Shown piece by piece: positions 38,679 to 47,207 of a DNA stretch of 64,000 nucleotides. Position 1 is the first letter of the stretch. The number at the start of each line of letters is the position of its first letter. The stretch is taken from positions 52,101 through 116,100 of the forward strand of contig CAZEJT010000008.1 of NCBI GenBank assembly GCA_964512655.1. The letters run 5' to 3'. The notes under the pieces are model-generated. The model was not told the DNA's origin. It ran no database searches and saw only the letters and a program-made list of their open reading frames with translations. The DNA comes from VBOC01 sp964512655 (lineage in GTDB: Bacteria > Bacteroidota > Ignavibacteria > UBA10030 > SZUA-254). A program made the translations under genes and the position numbers.

Positions 38679-39659
38679 TCAGCGCGATGCAACGCGCGTG
38701 CGATACTCGAGGGGTTTGACATCATCGAAAAAGTAATCGGCCGGGTTTTTGCATACGCCGTTGCACCGAACCTCGTAGTGGAGGTGGGGTCCGCTGACGA
38801 GCCCGCTCTTGCCGCTCTTCGCGATGATCTGGCCTCTGACCACGTGCTGTCCGGCCCGGACGAGCACTTTTGAGAGATGCGCATAGAGTGTCTGATACCC
38901 GTACCCGTGCCGGATAACGACCGCGATGCCGTAGCCCCCTCCGCTCTGCCCGGCCATCTGGACGACTCCGTCGCCTGCTGCAACAACCGGGGTCCCGACG
39001 TCATTGACGATATCGAGGCCCTCGTGAGTCTTGAAGATTCCAAGAACGGGGTGCATGCGCAACCCGTACTCTCCGACGGAATAGAATCCCTCCATCGGTT
39101 TCAACGCGGGGATGGCCGCAAAGTACCCCTTGTTATAGTCGTATTTGCGGAGGATTTCCCCGTAACTCTGCTCCTGAACTCTGAGCCTGCCCTCGAGCCC
39201 CCCGATTGCGGTTGAAGCGGAGCGCAGGATTTCCGCGCCGTCGCCCGCCGCCACGGCGGCGTCCGGCCGCTCTACCGCCCCGCCGGTCGAGCCGGATGCA
39301 GTCGTCTTGTCGAGTGCGGGAAGATCCACGAGGAGTCGCAGACGGTTGCCCTGGTCCGTCAGGAGATTGACGGCTCCTTCGAGCTCTCTTACGCGGCCGT
39401 TGACTCCGTCAAGCTTGTCCTGGAGAGACCGGTTTTCCCGCGCGAGTCTGTTTGCGCGCATGTAGCCCAGCCCCAGCGAATCGTTTGTCAGATGGTTCGC
39501 CGCAAGGACGGCAAGAAGGAGGAGGACGGCGAAGAGAGCCCCGCCGCCTGCGAACCTGAGCGGGAAGCGTCTGACGGAGCGGAGCCGCGAATCCTCGTCG
39601 AAGTAAAAATACTCCCTTCGCATCCGGATTCCCAGCCGGTGTATGATCGATCGTTTCAT
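38679..39659 (-). CDS. M23 (LytM) family metallopeptidase with membrane anchor and coiled coil
   Basis: 326 residues. One membrane helix at about 40-60 (GGALFAVLLLLAVLAAN) follows a basic cytoplasmic tail. A coiled coil (ENRSLQDKLDGVNGRVRELEGAVNLLTDQGNRLRLLVD) comes next, then an M23 domain at about 190-315 with metal ligands in THEGLDIVND and SGPHLHYEVR. It cleaves, or by analogy with EnvC/NlpD activates cleavage of, peptidoglycan peptides; the intact HxxxD and HxH argue for an active endopeptidase. GGAGG lies about 10 nt before the ATG. The MreC-like layout of anchor plus coiled coil suggests action at the wall synthesis machinery. Confidence 0.92.
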   Translation of the reverse strand: MKRSIIHRLGIRMRREYFYFDEDSRLRSVRRFPLRFAGGGALFAVLLLLAVLAANHLTNDSLGLGYMRANRLARENRSLQDKLDGVNGRVRELEGAVNLLTDQGNRLRLLVDLPALDKTTASGSTGGAVERPDAAVAAGDGAEILRSASTAIGGLEGRLRVQEQSYGEILRKYDYNKGYFAAIPALKPMEGFYSVGEYGLRMHPVLGIFKTHEGLDIVNDVGTPVVAAGDGVVQMAGQSGGGYGIAVVIRHGYGYQTLYAHLSKVLVRAGQHVVRGQIIAKSGKSGLVSGPHLHYEVRCNGVCKNPADYFFDDVKPLEYRTRVASR

Positions 39660-39729
39660 GATGATGATCCTCCGATCCGGCCCGATGCATCGAGTGGAGA
39701 GGAGAGGGCCTTTGGTTGAAGAATCTGGG

Positions 39730-39758
39730 AAAGTAAAGAATATTTACTTGTTTGTCAA
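39730..39758 (-). promoter_or_regulatory. Predicted promoter of the M23 peptidase gene
   Basis: TTGACA (39758-39753), 17 nt, TACTTT (39735-39730) on the minus strand, in the 121-nt gap after hprK. Predicted start near 39723. The AAGTAAA/TTTACTT inverted repeat at 39731-39749 overlaps the spacer and -10 box and could be an operator. Confidence 0.55.
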
Positions 39759-39780
39759 GGTTTTTCTTGGACGCGACGGC

Positions 39781-40794
39781 CTATTCGAAGTCGTGCTCGA
39801 AATAGTCTATGGCGCGCTCGCCGATGTGTTTGCTCTTTTCGGTAATGACCGCTTCGAGCCGCTTGGAGAACTCCTTGGCGGCGTCGTAGCCATAGTGCTT
39901 CAGGAGGTGGTTCAGGGCGATCACTTCGCAAATCACGGTCACATTTTTGCCCGGGAAGATCGGAAGCTCCACTCTCGGGAGCTGGACTTCCAGGATCGAG
40001 GTCCCCGCATCGTCGAGCCCCGTGCGGGTGTAGTCCTCGTCCGGACGCCACTCCATCAGCTCAATGACAAGCTCCACCCGTTTCTGAAACCGGATGGCCC
40101 TGATGCCGAACATGCTCCGGACATCGATCAGGCCGAGCCCCCGGATCTCCATGAAGTGCTTCACGAGGTCGGTCCCCGACCCCATCAGTATCCCTTCGCC
40201 CTTTCGCGTAATCATGACCACGTCGTCTGCCACAAGGCGGTGCCCCCGCTCGACCAGATCCAGGGCGATCTCGCTTTTCCCGATGCCCGAGCGGCCGATC
40301 AGGAGGACTCCTATCCCGTAGACGTCCACAAACGAGCCGTGCACCACCGTTTGAGGGGCAAACTGATCGTCCAGGAAATCCGAGAGAAAATAGATGAATT
40401 TCGTCGTCTCGAAGGGCGTCCGGAGGACTGGCACCTTATGGGCCGTGGCGATCTTAAGAAGCGCGTCGTCCACTTTATTGTCGCTGGTCACGACGACGAG
40501 GGGAACGTCGAAGCAGAAGATCGTTTCCAGGGCGTGTGCCCGCTGGGACGGTTCGAGCTGTTCGAGATAACTGATTTCGGTATTGCCGAAGACCTGAACC
40601 CGGTCGTATCGGAAAAGATGAACGAACCCCGCCAGGGCCAGGCCCGGCCGGTGAATGTTCTTGTCTGTAATCTCCTTGTCGAATCCCAGGTCGCCCGTAA
40701 GGGAGGTCAGACGGAGCCTCTCCTTGTTCGACTCTACAAGGAATCCGATCGTGATGCTCCTCTTTTTGCTTTCCTTGGCGCTTTTCAGGGTCAT
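39781..40794 (-). CDS. hprK: HPr kinase/phosphorylase
   Basis: 337 residues. It phosphorylates or dephosphorylates HPr at a serine in response to carbon state. The N-terminal domain starts ITIGFLVESNKERLRLTSLTGDLGFDKEITDKNIHRPGLALAG. The kinase P-loop is GRSGIGKSEIALDLVERGHRLVADD, and the HprK signature IRGLGLIDVRSMFG follows. No HPr or other PTS gene is in the window; many FCB and proteobacterial genomes have hprK without a complete sugar PTS. The start overlaps hpf by 4 nt. Confidence 0.95.
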   Translation of the reverse strand: MTLKSAKESKKRSITIGFLVESNKERLRLTSLTGDLGFDKEITDKNIHRPGLALAGFVHLFRYDRVQVFGNTEISYLEQLEPSQRAHALETIFCFDVPLVVVTSDNKVDDALLKIATAHKVPVLRTPFETTKFIYFLSDFLDDQFAPQTVVHGSFVDVYGIGVLLIGRSGIGKSEIALDLVERGHRLVADDVVMITRKGEGILMGSGTDLVKHFMEIRGLGLIDVRSMFGIRAIRFQKRVELVIELMEWRPDEDYTRTGLDDAGTSILEVQLPRVELPIFPGKNVTVICEVIALNHLLKHYGYDAAKEFSKRLEAVITEKSKHIGERAIDYFEHDFE

Positions 40795-41150
40795 TCTTCC
40801 TCCCCGGCCTCCCCCTCGGTGCTGTCTTCCTTCACGCGCCTGAGGGCCTTCTTGTTTTTCATGCGTAGTTTCGTCTTGTACTTTGAAAGCTGCCGCTCGA
40901 GCTTCACCACCGCAAGATCGATCGACTTGTAAAAATCGTCGGAATGGTCCTTCGCGGTCAGAACAGCCCCGTCGACATGGAGGTTGATCTCGGCGGACTT
41001 GACGCTGTTCGGCGTGTGCTCAAAACTCAGGATAATGTCGCTTCGAACGATGCCGTCGTAGAACCGGTCCAGCTTCCGGATCGCCTCGACGGCGTGGTCC
41101 TTGATCTCCTTGTGCGGCTTAAACCTCCGCGCGGTCAGTCGAACGTCCAT
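40791..41150 (-). CDS. hpf: Ribosome hibernation promoting factor, short HPF/RaiA type
   Basis: 119 residues. MDVRLTARRFKPHKEIKDHAVEAIRKLDRFYDGIVRSDIILSFE and VDGAVLTAKDHSDDFYKSIDLAVVKLERQLSKYKTKLR are the beta-alpha-beta HPF fold that blocks the ribosomal decoding centre in stationary phase. The C-terminal dimerisation domain of long HPF is missing; a short charged tail (EDSTEGEAGEEE) stands in its place. It is coupled to hprK by an ATGA overlap and follows xerC by 33 nt. Confidence 0.95.
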   Translation of the reverse strand: MDVRLTARRFKPHKEIKDHAVEAIRKLDRFYDGIVRSDIILSFEHTPNSVKSAEINLHVDGAVLTAKDHSDDFYKSIDLAVVKLERQLSKYKTKLRMKNKKALRRVKEDSTEGEAGEEE

Positions 41151-41183
41151 GCTTCATCCCCTATGCTGTGCTGATCGATCCGG

Positions 41184-42086
41184 TCACGCTTTTGGATGCG
41201 CCTGATTGTAAATACGTTTGAGCCGGTCCACGGTTACGTGCGTGTAGAGCTGCGTGGTCGACAGGCTTTCGTGACCCAGAAGCTCCTTCACCGATCGAAG
41301 ATCGGCTCCCCGGTTCAGGAGGTGGGTCGCGAACGTGTGCCGCAGGAGGTGAGGGCTCTTCTTGCCGATTTCCGAGACAAGCCCGATGTACCGGTGTACG
41401 ATCCTGTAGACCCCTCTCGGGTACATCCTTCTTCCCGACGGCGTGAGGAAGAGAGCCGGTTCCTTCGGGCTCCCTCCGTCTGCGAGGAGTTCGTGCCTGC
41501 ATCTGAGGTAGCCCCGCAGCGACTCCTTCGCCCGGCTGCCGAGGGGGACGATTCGCTCCTTGCTTCCCTTGCCCCTCACTTTTACGGTATCGTTCCGCAT
41601 ATCGATGCTGCGGGTATCGAGCCGGATGAGCTCCTCGAGCCTGATACCGGTCCCATAGAGCAATTCCAGGATTGCGCGATCGCGAAACCCGGCCGGCGTG
41701 GACTCGCCGGGAAGCTCCATCAGTTTCTGCGCCGCCGGCTCATCGAGAAACGCCGGGAGACGCCTGGGGAGTTTTGGCGAAAGGACTCCGGCCGCGGGGT
41801 TCGCCTCAATCGTCCCCTTCCGGACCAGGAAGTCCATGAACGAACGGACCGATGAGAGTTTTCGCGCAGCGCTCTTTCTCCCGATCCCCCGCTCGATCAG
41901 CTCTCCGAGGAAGAGTCGGATCGTGAGGCGGTCGATGTCCCCGGCGTCCACCCTCTCGCGCGCAAAGTGCCGGGCGAGGAACTCGTGAAACTGTTTCAGA
42001 TCGTTGTTGTACGCCGCGATCGTGTGCGCCGAATAATTCCTCACTGCGGCGCAGTGGTCGAGGTACTCTTGTATGAATCGTTTCAT
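41184..42086 (-). CDS. xerC: Tyrosine recombinase XerC/XerD
   Basis: 300 residues. N-terminal SAM-like domain (FIQEYLDHCAAVRNYSAHTIAAYNNDLKQFHEFL) and C-terminal catalytic domain with the full set: Arg in YGTGIRLEELIRLD, Lys in VRGKGSKERIVPLG, His-x-x-Arg in PHLLRHTFATHLLNRGADLRSVKELLGHESLSTTQLYTHV, which also holds the second His and the nucleophilic Tyr. It resolves chromosome dimers at dif with FtsK. The assignment to XerC over XerD rests on general resemblance and housekeeping context. No integrase-associated mobile genes are nearby. Confidence 0.92.
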   Translation of the reverse strand: MKRFIQEYLDHCAAVRNYSAHTIAAYNNDLKQFHEFLARHFARERVDAGDIDRLTIRLFLGELIERGIGRKSAARKLSSVRSFMDFLVRKGTIEANPAAGVLSPKLPRRLPAFLDEPAAQKLMELPGESTPAGFRDRAILELLYGTGIRLEELIRLDTRSIDMRNDTVKVRGKGSKERIVPLGSRAKESLRGYLRCRHELLADGGSPKEPALFLTPSGRRMYPRGVYRIVHRYIGLVSEIGKKSPHLLRHTFATHLLNRGADLRSVKELLGHESLSTTQLYTHVTVDRLKRIYNQAHPKA

Positions 42087-42098
42087 GGCCGGTGATGC

Positions 42099-44429
42099 TC
42101 ACCCCGCCAGGGCTGCTGGCTCCTCTTCTTTCGCGATTTCGGCTTTGCAGGAGGGGCACTTCAGGTATTCTCCCCTCTTCTGCGAGAACTTGATCACCAT
42201 GTAGGGCGAACCGCATGTATCGCACGCGCGGCTCACCGGTTTGTCCCACGATGCGAAGTCGCATTCGGGATAGCGCGAGCATCCATAGAACGAGCGCTTG
42301 CGTTTTGTCTTTCTTTCGATCACCTCACCCTCGGCGCACTTGGGGCACTTGATGCCGGTCGAAATGGGCTTCGTGTTCTTGCACGTCGGATAATTGGAGC
42401 ACCCCAGGAACGTCCCGAACTTGCTCGATCGTACGAGCATCTCCCCGCCGCAGAGATCGCACTTGATCCCCACGAGGTGTTGATGCTTCGCCTGATCCTC
42501 AGGCAACGGCTTGGTGTTCTTGCACGCCGGGTACCCGCTGCACGCCATGAACCGTCCGTTGCGTCCCCATTTGATGATCATTGCTTTCCCGCAGAGTTCG
42601 CACTTCTCGTCGGTGACGGTCTGCATCGACTTCTTGATGGCTGAGGCCTTCTGAGATACACGTTCGAGCGACTCGCTGAAGGGCCCGTAAAAATCGTCGA
42701 GGACGGTCTTGTAATCGCTCTTTGCGGACGCGATCGTATCGAGCTCCTCCTCCATCTTCGCCGTGAAGCGCACGTTGAAGACGTGCGGGAAATGGGTCGT
42801 CAGGAGCCTGTTGACCTCCATCCCCAGATCGAGCGCGAAGAGTTTCCTCTCGCGCTGCTCGACGTACTTCCTGTCGATAATCGTCCCCACGATCATCGCA
42901 TACGTGCTCGGCCTCCCGATTCCGAGCGCCTCCAGGGTCTTGACCAGGCTGCTCTCGGTAAAGCGTGGAGGGGGGGATGTTTCGTGACGGTGATGAATCA
43001 GACTGAGGAGGCGGAGCGACTGGCCCGCGGCGAGGGAAGCCGGGAGCTTTTCGTCCGCCAGCTCCGGATCTTCGTCGTCGGCATCGCTCTCGCGGTCGGA
43101 AGAGTCGTCGTACACCTGGAGGAAACCCCTGTATTTGTAGACCGAGGCGGTTGCCTTGAATTCGTAGGGACCGCCCCCGACGATGACCGTCGTCGTTTCG
43201 AGGACCGCCGCTTCCATCTGGCAGGCGACGAACCGGTTCCAGATCAGCTCGTACAGGTTGTAGAGGTCCTTGTCGAGAAACTTTTTCACCGCCTTCGGAG
43301 CGTACTTCATCGACGTCGGCCGGATCGCCTCGTGGGCGTCCTGCGAGGTCTTTTTCTTTTTGTACACCTGCGGATGTTTGGGCACGTACTCCTTGCCGTA
43401 CGTTTCGAGGATATACTTCCGCGCTTCTGCAACGGCGTCGTCGCTGAGGCGCGTCGAGTCGGTCCTCATGTACGTGATCAGCCCGACGGAACCCTCGCCG
43501 CCGATCTCGATTCCCTCGTACAGTTTTTGCGCCAGCTTCATCGCCCTGGAGGCGGAGAGCCGGAGTTTTCTCGACGCCTCCTGCTGAAGCGTGCTTGTGA
43601 TGAAGGGAGGAGCCGGATTGCGCTTCGTTTCGCGTTTCTGGACCGAGGTGATCGCAAAGTCGCGCTTCTTGATGTCGGCCATGATCGCCAGGGCCTCATG
43701 TTCGGAGCGGATGTACATGTGCGACCCCGCCGTCCCCCTGTGCTGGATGTCGGCCAGGTTTTCCTTCGAAGGAACGAAGAGATCCTTCTCTCCGATTCTG
43801 AACAGTTTTGCAAAGAACGGATTCTCTCCCTGCGTGGTGAATTCTCCAACGACGGACCAGTACTCGGTCGGAACGAAGGAGCGCACCTGCTCTTCCCGTT
43901 CACAGATGAGCCTCAGCGCGACAGATTGGACGCGGCCCGCCGAGAGGCCGTAGAAGAGCGTCTTCCAGACGAACGGGCTTACCTTGTAGCCTACGATCCG
44001 GTCCATCACCCTGCGGGCGCGCTGGCTGGCGACCAGATGCTCGTCGATACGCTTCGGCTGTTTCATCGCTTCGGTAATCCCCTTTTCCGTGATCTCGTGG
44101 AAAAGGACGCGGTAGATATTTGAGTTCTTCTCCGACACCTCACCGGCGATGTCGGCCGCGATGGCCTCCCCCTCCCGGTCGGGATCGGTGGCGATGAAGA
44201 CCGTCTGGGCGCGCTCCGCAGATTCGCGCAGCTCCCGGATGACCTCTTCCTTTCCGGCGATCGTTTCGAACGTCGTCGCAAACCCGCCTTCCGTGTCGAC
44301 CCCGAGGGTGCTCTTCGGAAGGTTCTTGATGTGGCCCACCGAGGCCTTCACCACGTACTCCCTGCCGAGGTATTTATTGATCGTCTTCGCCTTCGCCGGC
44401 GATTCGACGATGATCAGCGATTTTTCCAT
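42099..44429 (-). CDS. topA: DNA topoisomerase I
   Basis: 776 residues, type IA. The Toprim domain starts KSLIIVESPAKAKTINKYLGREYVVKASVGHIKNLP. The active-site tyrosine is in GLITYMRTDSTRLS, and FTESSLVKTLEALGIGRPSTYA follows. The C-terminus has four Cys4 zinc ribbons (CELCGKAM; CDLCGGEM; CPKCAEGE; CDTCGSPY). The start is 2 nt from the ybeY stop, so translation is probably coupled. It lies in the operon running from 45338 to hprK. Confidence 0.97.
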   Translation of the reverse strand: MEKSLIIVESPAKAKTINKYLGREYVVKASVGHIKNLPKSTLGVDTEGGFATTFETIAGKEEVIRELRESAERAQTVFIATDPDREGEAIAADIAGEVSEKNSNIYRVLFHEITEKGITEAMKQPKRIDEHLVASQRARRVMDRIVGYKVSPFVWKTLFYGLSAGRVQSVALRLICEREEQVRSFVPTEYWSVVGEFTTQGENPFFAKLFRIGEKDLFVPSKENLADIQHRGTAGSHMYIRSEHEALAIMADIKKRDFAITSVQKRETKRNPAPPFITSTLQQEASRKLRLSASRAMKLAQKLYEGIEIGGEGSVGLITYMRTDSTRLSDDAVAEARKYILETYGKEYVPKHPQVYKKKKTSQDAHEAIRPTSMKYAPKAVKKFLDKDLYNLYELIWNRFVACQMEAAVLETTTVIVGGGPYEFKATASVYKYRGFLQVYDDSSDRESDADDEDPELADEKLPASLAAGQSLRLLSLIHHRHETSPPPRFTESSLVKTLEALGIGRPSTYAMIVGTIIDRKYVEQRERKLFALDLGMEVNRLLTTHFPHVFNVRFTAKMEEELDTIASAKSDYKTVLDDFYGPFSESLERVSQKASAIKKSMQTVTDEKCELCGKAMIIKWGRNGRFMACSGYPACKNTKPLPEDQAKHQHLVGIKCDLCGGEMLVRSSKFGTFLGCSNYPTCKNTKPISTGIKCPKCAEGEVIERKTKRKRSFYGCSRYPECDFASWDKPVSRACDTCGSPYMVIKFSQKRGEYLKCPSCKAEIAKEEEPAALAG

Positions 44430-44430
44430 A

Positions 44431-44877
44431 TCAATCGGTATTCCGTTTCATCGGGCCTGCGATCGTCTCAAGATATCTATCCTCCAGCCTCGTCATTTCA
44501 CGCTTGTCTTCCGCACTCAGGTCGTCGTACTCGAGCAGATGCAGGACGCCGTGGATCACGAGCCGCGCCGCCTCATTTTTAAACGTCACACGGTGCTCCT
44601 TCGCCTGGCGGCGGGCCTGGTCGAGGTTCACGTACACTTCTCCCTCGAGCATGCGCCTGGCATCTTCGCTCAGCGGAAAGCTCAGGACGTCGGTGGTACG
44701 GCGGTGCCTCAGATAGGCCGAATTCAGCCTCACCATCGCCCTGTCGTCTATATAGATGATATTCACGGCCGCTTTTTTCCTGCGTTCTGAAGTAAGAACA
44801 CGCCGTGCCAGCCTGATAGTTTCATCCGGCGCGATCGCGCGCAATCGCGAAGAGTTGAACACCCGTATGCTGATCAC
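44431..44877 (-). CDS. ybeY: Endoribonuclease YbeY, with Asp replacing the third metal His
   Basis: 148 residues from GTG 44877, which overlaps the stop of the preceding gene (GTGA) and has AAGGAAA about 6 nt upstream. The longer frame to 45024 lies inside the upstream gene. Core: AAVNIIYIDDRAMVRLNSAYLRHRRTTDVLSFPLSE, then the metal site RLVIHGVLHLLEYDDLSAEDK. The usual pattern is HGxLHLxGYDH; here the last His is Asp and the Gly is Glu. As I recall, Bacteroidota homologues also carry Asp nearby, so the enzyme may still bind metal. YbeY matures 16S rRNA and polices ribosomes. Confidence 0.9.
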   Translation of the reverse strand: MISIRVFNSSRLRAIAPDETIRLARRVLTSERRKKAAVNIIYIDDRAMVRLNSAYLRHRRTTDVLSFPLSEDARRMLEGEVYVNLDQARRQAKEHRVTFKNEAARLVIHGVLHLLEYDDLSAEDKREMTRLEDRYLETIAGPMKRNTD

Positions 44878-45338
44878 GACGATTTCCTTTTTGCGCGCGT
44901 CGTCTTCTCCGGAAGGATTGTCTCCGTCAGCGAGAGGGCGATGCCCGAGAGCATAATCTCCGGGCCCAGCTGCGTGAAATCCCCCGAGAGAATTTCGCGG
45001 TCGACATTCGCGTACAGGGAGCATCCCCCCTCTTTCTCCACGATCAACCCCGCCAGCTTCCCCCGCTCTTCACCCACGAACGTCACCTCGTTGAGCATGT
45101 CGCTGACCACGAATCCGGAGCAAAAATGGAGCTGAAGATGGGCGCTCGGCGTATACACGGAGACAAGGTTTCCCCGGCGCTTGCCGATAGGCAGATCCGG
45201 ATATATCTCGATGGCGAGCTTCCGGCCCGTACCCTTATTTTCGAGTTCATAGCGGATGTTGTTCCCCTTATGCTTCGCGGGAACTCCCAGCACCCGGCTC
45301 AGCTTCTTAAAATCGCTTTCCTTAAACGCAAACGCCAT
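44874..45338 (-). CDS. Conserved-looking protein of unknown function upstream of ybeY
   Basis: 154 residues, no signal peptide or membrane helix, mixed alpha/beta with a basic C-terminal tail (TTRAKRKSS). No family is recognised. Notable stretches are FKESDFKKLSRVLGVPAKHKGNNIRYELENKGTGRKLAIEIYPDLP and SLYANVDREILSGDFTQLGPEIMLSGIALSL. AAGGAGAG about 7 nt before the ATG makes the start convincing, and the 4-nt overlap with ybeY argues for a real gene. It leads the ybeY-topA-xerC-hpf-hprK run. A cytoplasmic role is inferred only from composition. Confidence 0.75.
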   Translation of the reverse strand: MAFAFKESDFKKLSRVLGVPAKHKGNNIRYELENKGTGRKLAIEIYPDLPIGKRRGNLVSVYTPSAHLQLHFCSGFVVSDMLNEVTFVGEERGKLAGLIVEKEGGCSLYANVDREILSGDFTQLGPEIMLSGIALSLTETILPEKTTRAKRKSS

Positions 45339-45371
45339 CCTGCTCCTGATTCTCTCCTTCGGTATGAGAAT

Positions 45372-45414
45372 AAAAACCCCGACTGTTCACTCGCACGGAC
45401 GTGGACACTCGGGG
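45372..45414 (-). terminator. Intrinsic terminator of the cold-shock gene
   Basis: On the minus strand CCCCGA (45414-45409) pairs with TCGGGG (45382-45377), with further partial pairing inside, and runs into TTTTTATT. It follows the csp stop by about 27 nt and isolates csp from the ybeY operon. Confidence 0.75.
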
Positions 45415-45440
45415 ATTACCCGACACAGCCCTGAGACTCT

Positions 45441-45650
45441 CTATGCGACCACCACGACGTTGTGAGCTTGCAGCCCCTTCTTCCCCTCCTCGATGTCGAA
45501 CTGAACCGTCATCCCTTCCTTCAGAGACTTGAACTCGCTCTCGCTCTGAATGGAACTGTAGTGAACGAAAACGTCTCCACGGCCGTCCTCAGGCACGATG
45601 AAACCGTACCCCTTTTTCCCGTCAAACCATTTGACTTTGCCTCGTACCAT
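45441..45650 (-). CDS. csp: Cold-shock domain protein (CspA family)
   Basis: 69 residues. An OB-fold nucleic-acid chaperone with both RNP motifs: KWFDGKKGYGFIVPED and DVFVHYSSI. It ends VQFDIEEGKKGLQAHNVVVV. The ATG at 45650 with GAGGTG upstream is the start; the longer frame to 45788 is leader sequence. The predicted promoter gives a leader of about 65 nt, the sort of 5' region that could carry cold-responsive structure. It has its own terminator, so it is monocistronic. Confidence 0.97.
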   Translation of the reverse strand: MVRGKVKWFDGKKGYGFIVPEDGRGDVFVHYSSIQSESEFKSLKEGMTVQFDIEEGKKGLQAHNVVVVA

Positions 45651-45721
45651 CGCAGCTTGCACCTCCTCACTGCGCGATATGGATGTTGATTGGAGCACCT
45701 GCCCGAACCGAATGTCGTGCC

Positions 45722-45751
45722 AATATAATAGAGGCATGCTATCAATGTCAA
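45722..45751 (-). promoter_or_regulatory. Predicted promoter of the cold-shock gene
   Basis: TTGACA (45751-45746) followed after 18 nt by TATATT (45727-45722), or after 17 nt by TTATAT. It starts 37 nt past the end of the MBL hydrolase gene. Confidence 0.6.
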
Positions 45752-45787
45752 ATACCCCGGAACGAGCCGGATCCGCCGGCGGCGCCA

Positions 45788-46684
45788 TTAGAGATCAATT
45801 TCCAGCCCTTCCGCCGCCGCGATGCAGTCAAACTTGTACTGCCGGTTCCTGATTTCCTTCCTGCACTTCTTGAGGATGTCGTCCACCTTGGCGTCTCCGT
45901 GGGCCGGATCGTGGTGAAAGAGAACGAGGCGCTTGACGCCCCCCTCCGCGGCCACCTTCAGGGTGAAGAGGTAGTGGGAATGGCCCCATCCGACCCGGTC
46001 GACGTACTCCTCGGGAGTATAGGTCGCGTCGTGAATCAGGACGTCGGCGTCGCGGACGAAGTCGAATACTCGCTCGTTCGGATCGCCCGTGGAGCGCAAA
46101 AACCTGTCGATGATGACCTTGTCCACGTTGCGGATCGACTGTGCCACCCGGCGGTCGAACGGCTCGTTGTCGCTGATGTAGACGAGCACCTTGCCTTTGT
46201 GCGTGATCCTGTAGCCGATGGCGAACGTCGGGTGGTTCACGAACATCGTCTGGACATGCGCGTCGAAGACGTCGAACTCTTCTTCCACGACCTTCCGGAA
46301 CTTGAGGGTGGCCTTGAGCTCGTTCAGCTGGACGGGAAAGTAGACCTTGTTCATCTGGTCCGAGATCATCTTCTGGAGCGAGACCTTCTCGGTCTCCCCG
46401 CCGATGATCGTGAGCTCGTTCCCCGAAATGAAGGCCGGCTTGAAGAAAGGAAATCCCTGGATGTGGTCCCAGTGCATGTGGGAGATCATGAGGTAGGCCT
46501 TGATCGACTCGCCGTTTTCGATCAGCCGCTCTCCCAGGTTGCGGATTCCGGTGCCGGCGTCGAGGATAATCAGCTCCTTGTTCGAGAGGCGCACCTCGAC
46601 GCAGGGGGTGTTGCCGCCGTAGCGGACGGTATGCTTTCCGGGAGTCGAGATCGACCCGCGGGTTCCCCAGAACGTCAGCCTCAT
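45788..46684 (-). CDS. Metallo-beta-lactamase-fold hydrolase
   Basis: About 298 residues from ATG 46684. MRLTFWGTRGSISTPGKHTVRYGGNTPCVEV is the N-terminus of PhnP/RNase Z-related MBL proteins. LMISHMHWDHIQGFPFF gives HxHxDH, and later ligands are in VNHPTFAIGY, DADVLIHDATYT, GHSHYLF and VLFHHDPAHGD, so a two-metal site is complete. The substrate is unknown; cyclic nucleotide or phosphodiester hydrolysis is plausible for this subgroup. The start 8 nt after the carbonic anhydrase gene fits the operon. The longer frame to 46732 would overlap that gene. Confidence 0.85.
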   Translation of the reverse strand: MRLTFWGTRGSISTPGKHTVRYGGNTPCVEVRLSNKELIILDAGTGIRNLGERLIENGESIKAYLMISHMHWDHIQGFPFFKPAFISGNELTIIGGETEKVSLQKMISDQMNKVYFPVQLNELKATLKFRKVVEEEFDVFDAHVQTMFVNHPTFAIGYRITHKGKVLVYISDNEPFDRRVAQSIRNVDKVIIDRFLRSTGDPNERVFDFVRDADVLIHDATYTPEEYVDRVGWGHSHYLFTLKVAAEGGVKRLVLFHHDPAHGDAKVDDILKKCRKEIRNRQYKFDCIAAAEGLEIDL

Positions 46685-46691
46685 CTGCGGC

Positions 46692-47207
46692 TTAGTGTGC
46701 TGCGTCCCTGTATGCCTTGGCGTAGTCGACATAGTGCTGTGCTGACTCCTCGAGCATCGTCCGTTCGCCGGGCGAGAGATCGCGCACGACCCGCGCCGGA
46801 ACTCCCGCCGCCATCACCCCTTCCGGGATCACCGTCCCGGGACGGACGACCGAGCCCGCGGCGAGCAGAGTATAGGAATTAATCCGTGCATTATCAAGAA
46901 CGATCGCTCCCATGCCGATCAGAGAGTAGTCGCCGATCGTACACCCGTGAAGGATCGCGCCGTGGCCCACCGTAACGTTGCTTGCGATGACGAGCGGACC
47001 GTGATCATGCCTGACATGGAGAAGGCAGCCGTCCTGGATGTTGCTCCGGGCGCCGATCGAGACCGTATTCACGTCTCCCCGGATCACGGCATGAAACCAG
47101 ACGCTGCTCTCGGGTCCGATCACCACGTTTCCGATGATCTCGGCGCTCGCGCAGAGGTACGCCGTCGAATCGATCTCCGGGGCCGAACCGCGGTAGGCGT
47201 GAATCAT
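46692..47207 (-). CDS. Gamma-class carbonic anhydrase-like protein
   Basis: 171 residues from ATG 47207, which overlaps the DUF3108 stop (ATGA). A left-handed beta-helix of hexapeptide repeats (AEIIGNVVIGPESSVWFHAVIRGDVNTVSIGARSNIQDG). The zinc histidines are in HVRHDHGPLVIASNVTVGHGAILHGCTIGD, the pattern of the YrdA/PaaY/CaiE branch. The acidic loop Glu of Cam-type enzymes is not evident, so carbonic anhydrase activity is possible but not certain. A C-terminal helix follows. Confidence 0.92.
   Translation of the reverse strand: MIHAYRGSAPEIDSTAYLCASAEIIGNVVIGPESSVWFHAVIRGDVNTVSIGARSNIQDGCLLHVRHDHGPLVIASNVTVGHGAILHGCTIGDYSLIGMGAIVLDNARINSYTLLAAGSVVRPGTVIPEGVMAAGVPARVVRDLSPGERTMLEESAQHYVDYAKAYRDAAH

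Noticed and set aside
42783..44123. 446-residue plus-strand open frame
   Set aside because: Antisense to topA, which is intact.
44878..45024. N-terminal extension of YbeY
   Set aside because: Overlaps the upstream gene out of frame and adds sequence that no YbeY has; the GTG at 44877 with a ribosome site fits.
45651..45788. 46-residue N-terminal extension of the cold-shock protein
   Set aside because: Contains the predicted promoter and leader; cold-shock proteins start with the (V)RGKVKWF strand.
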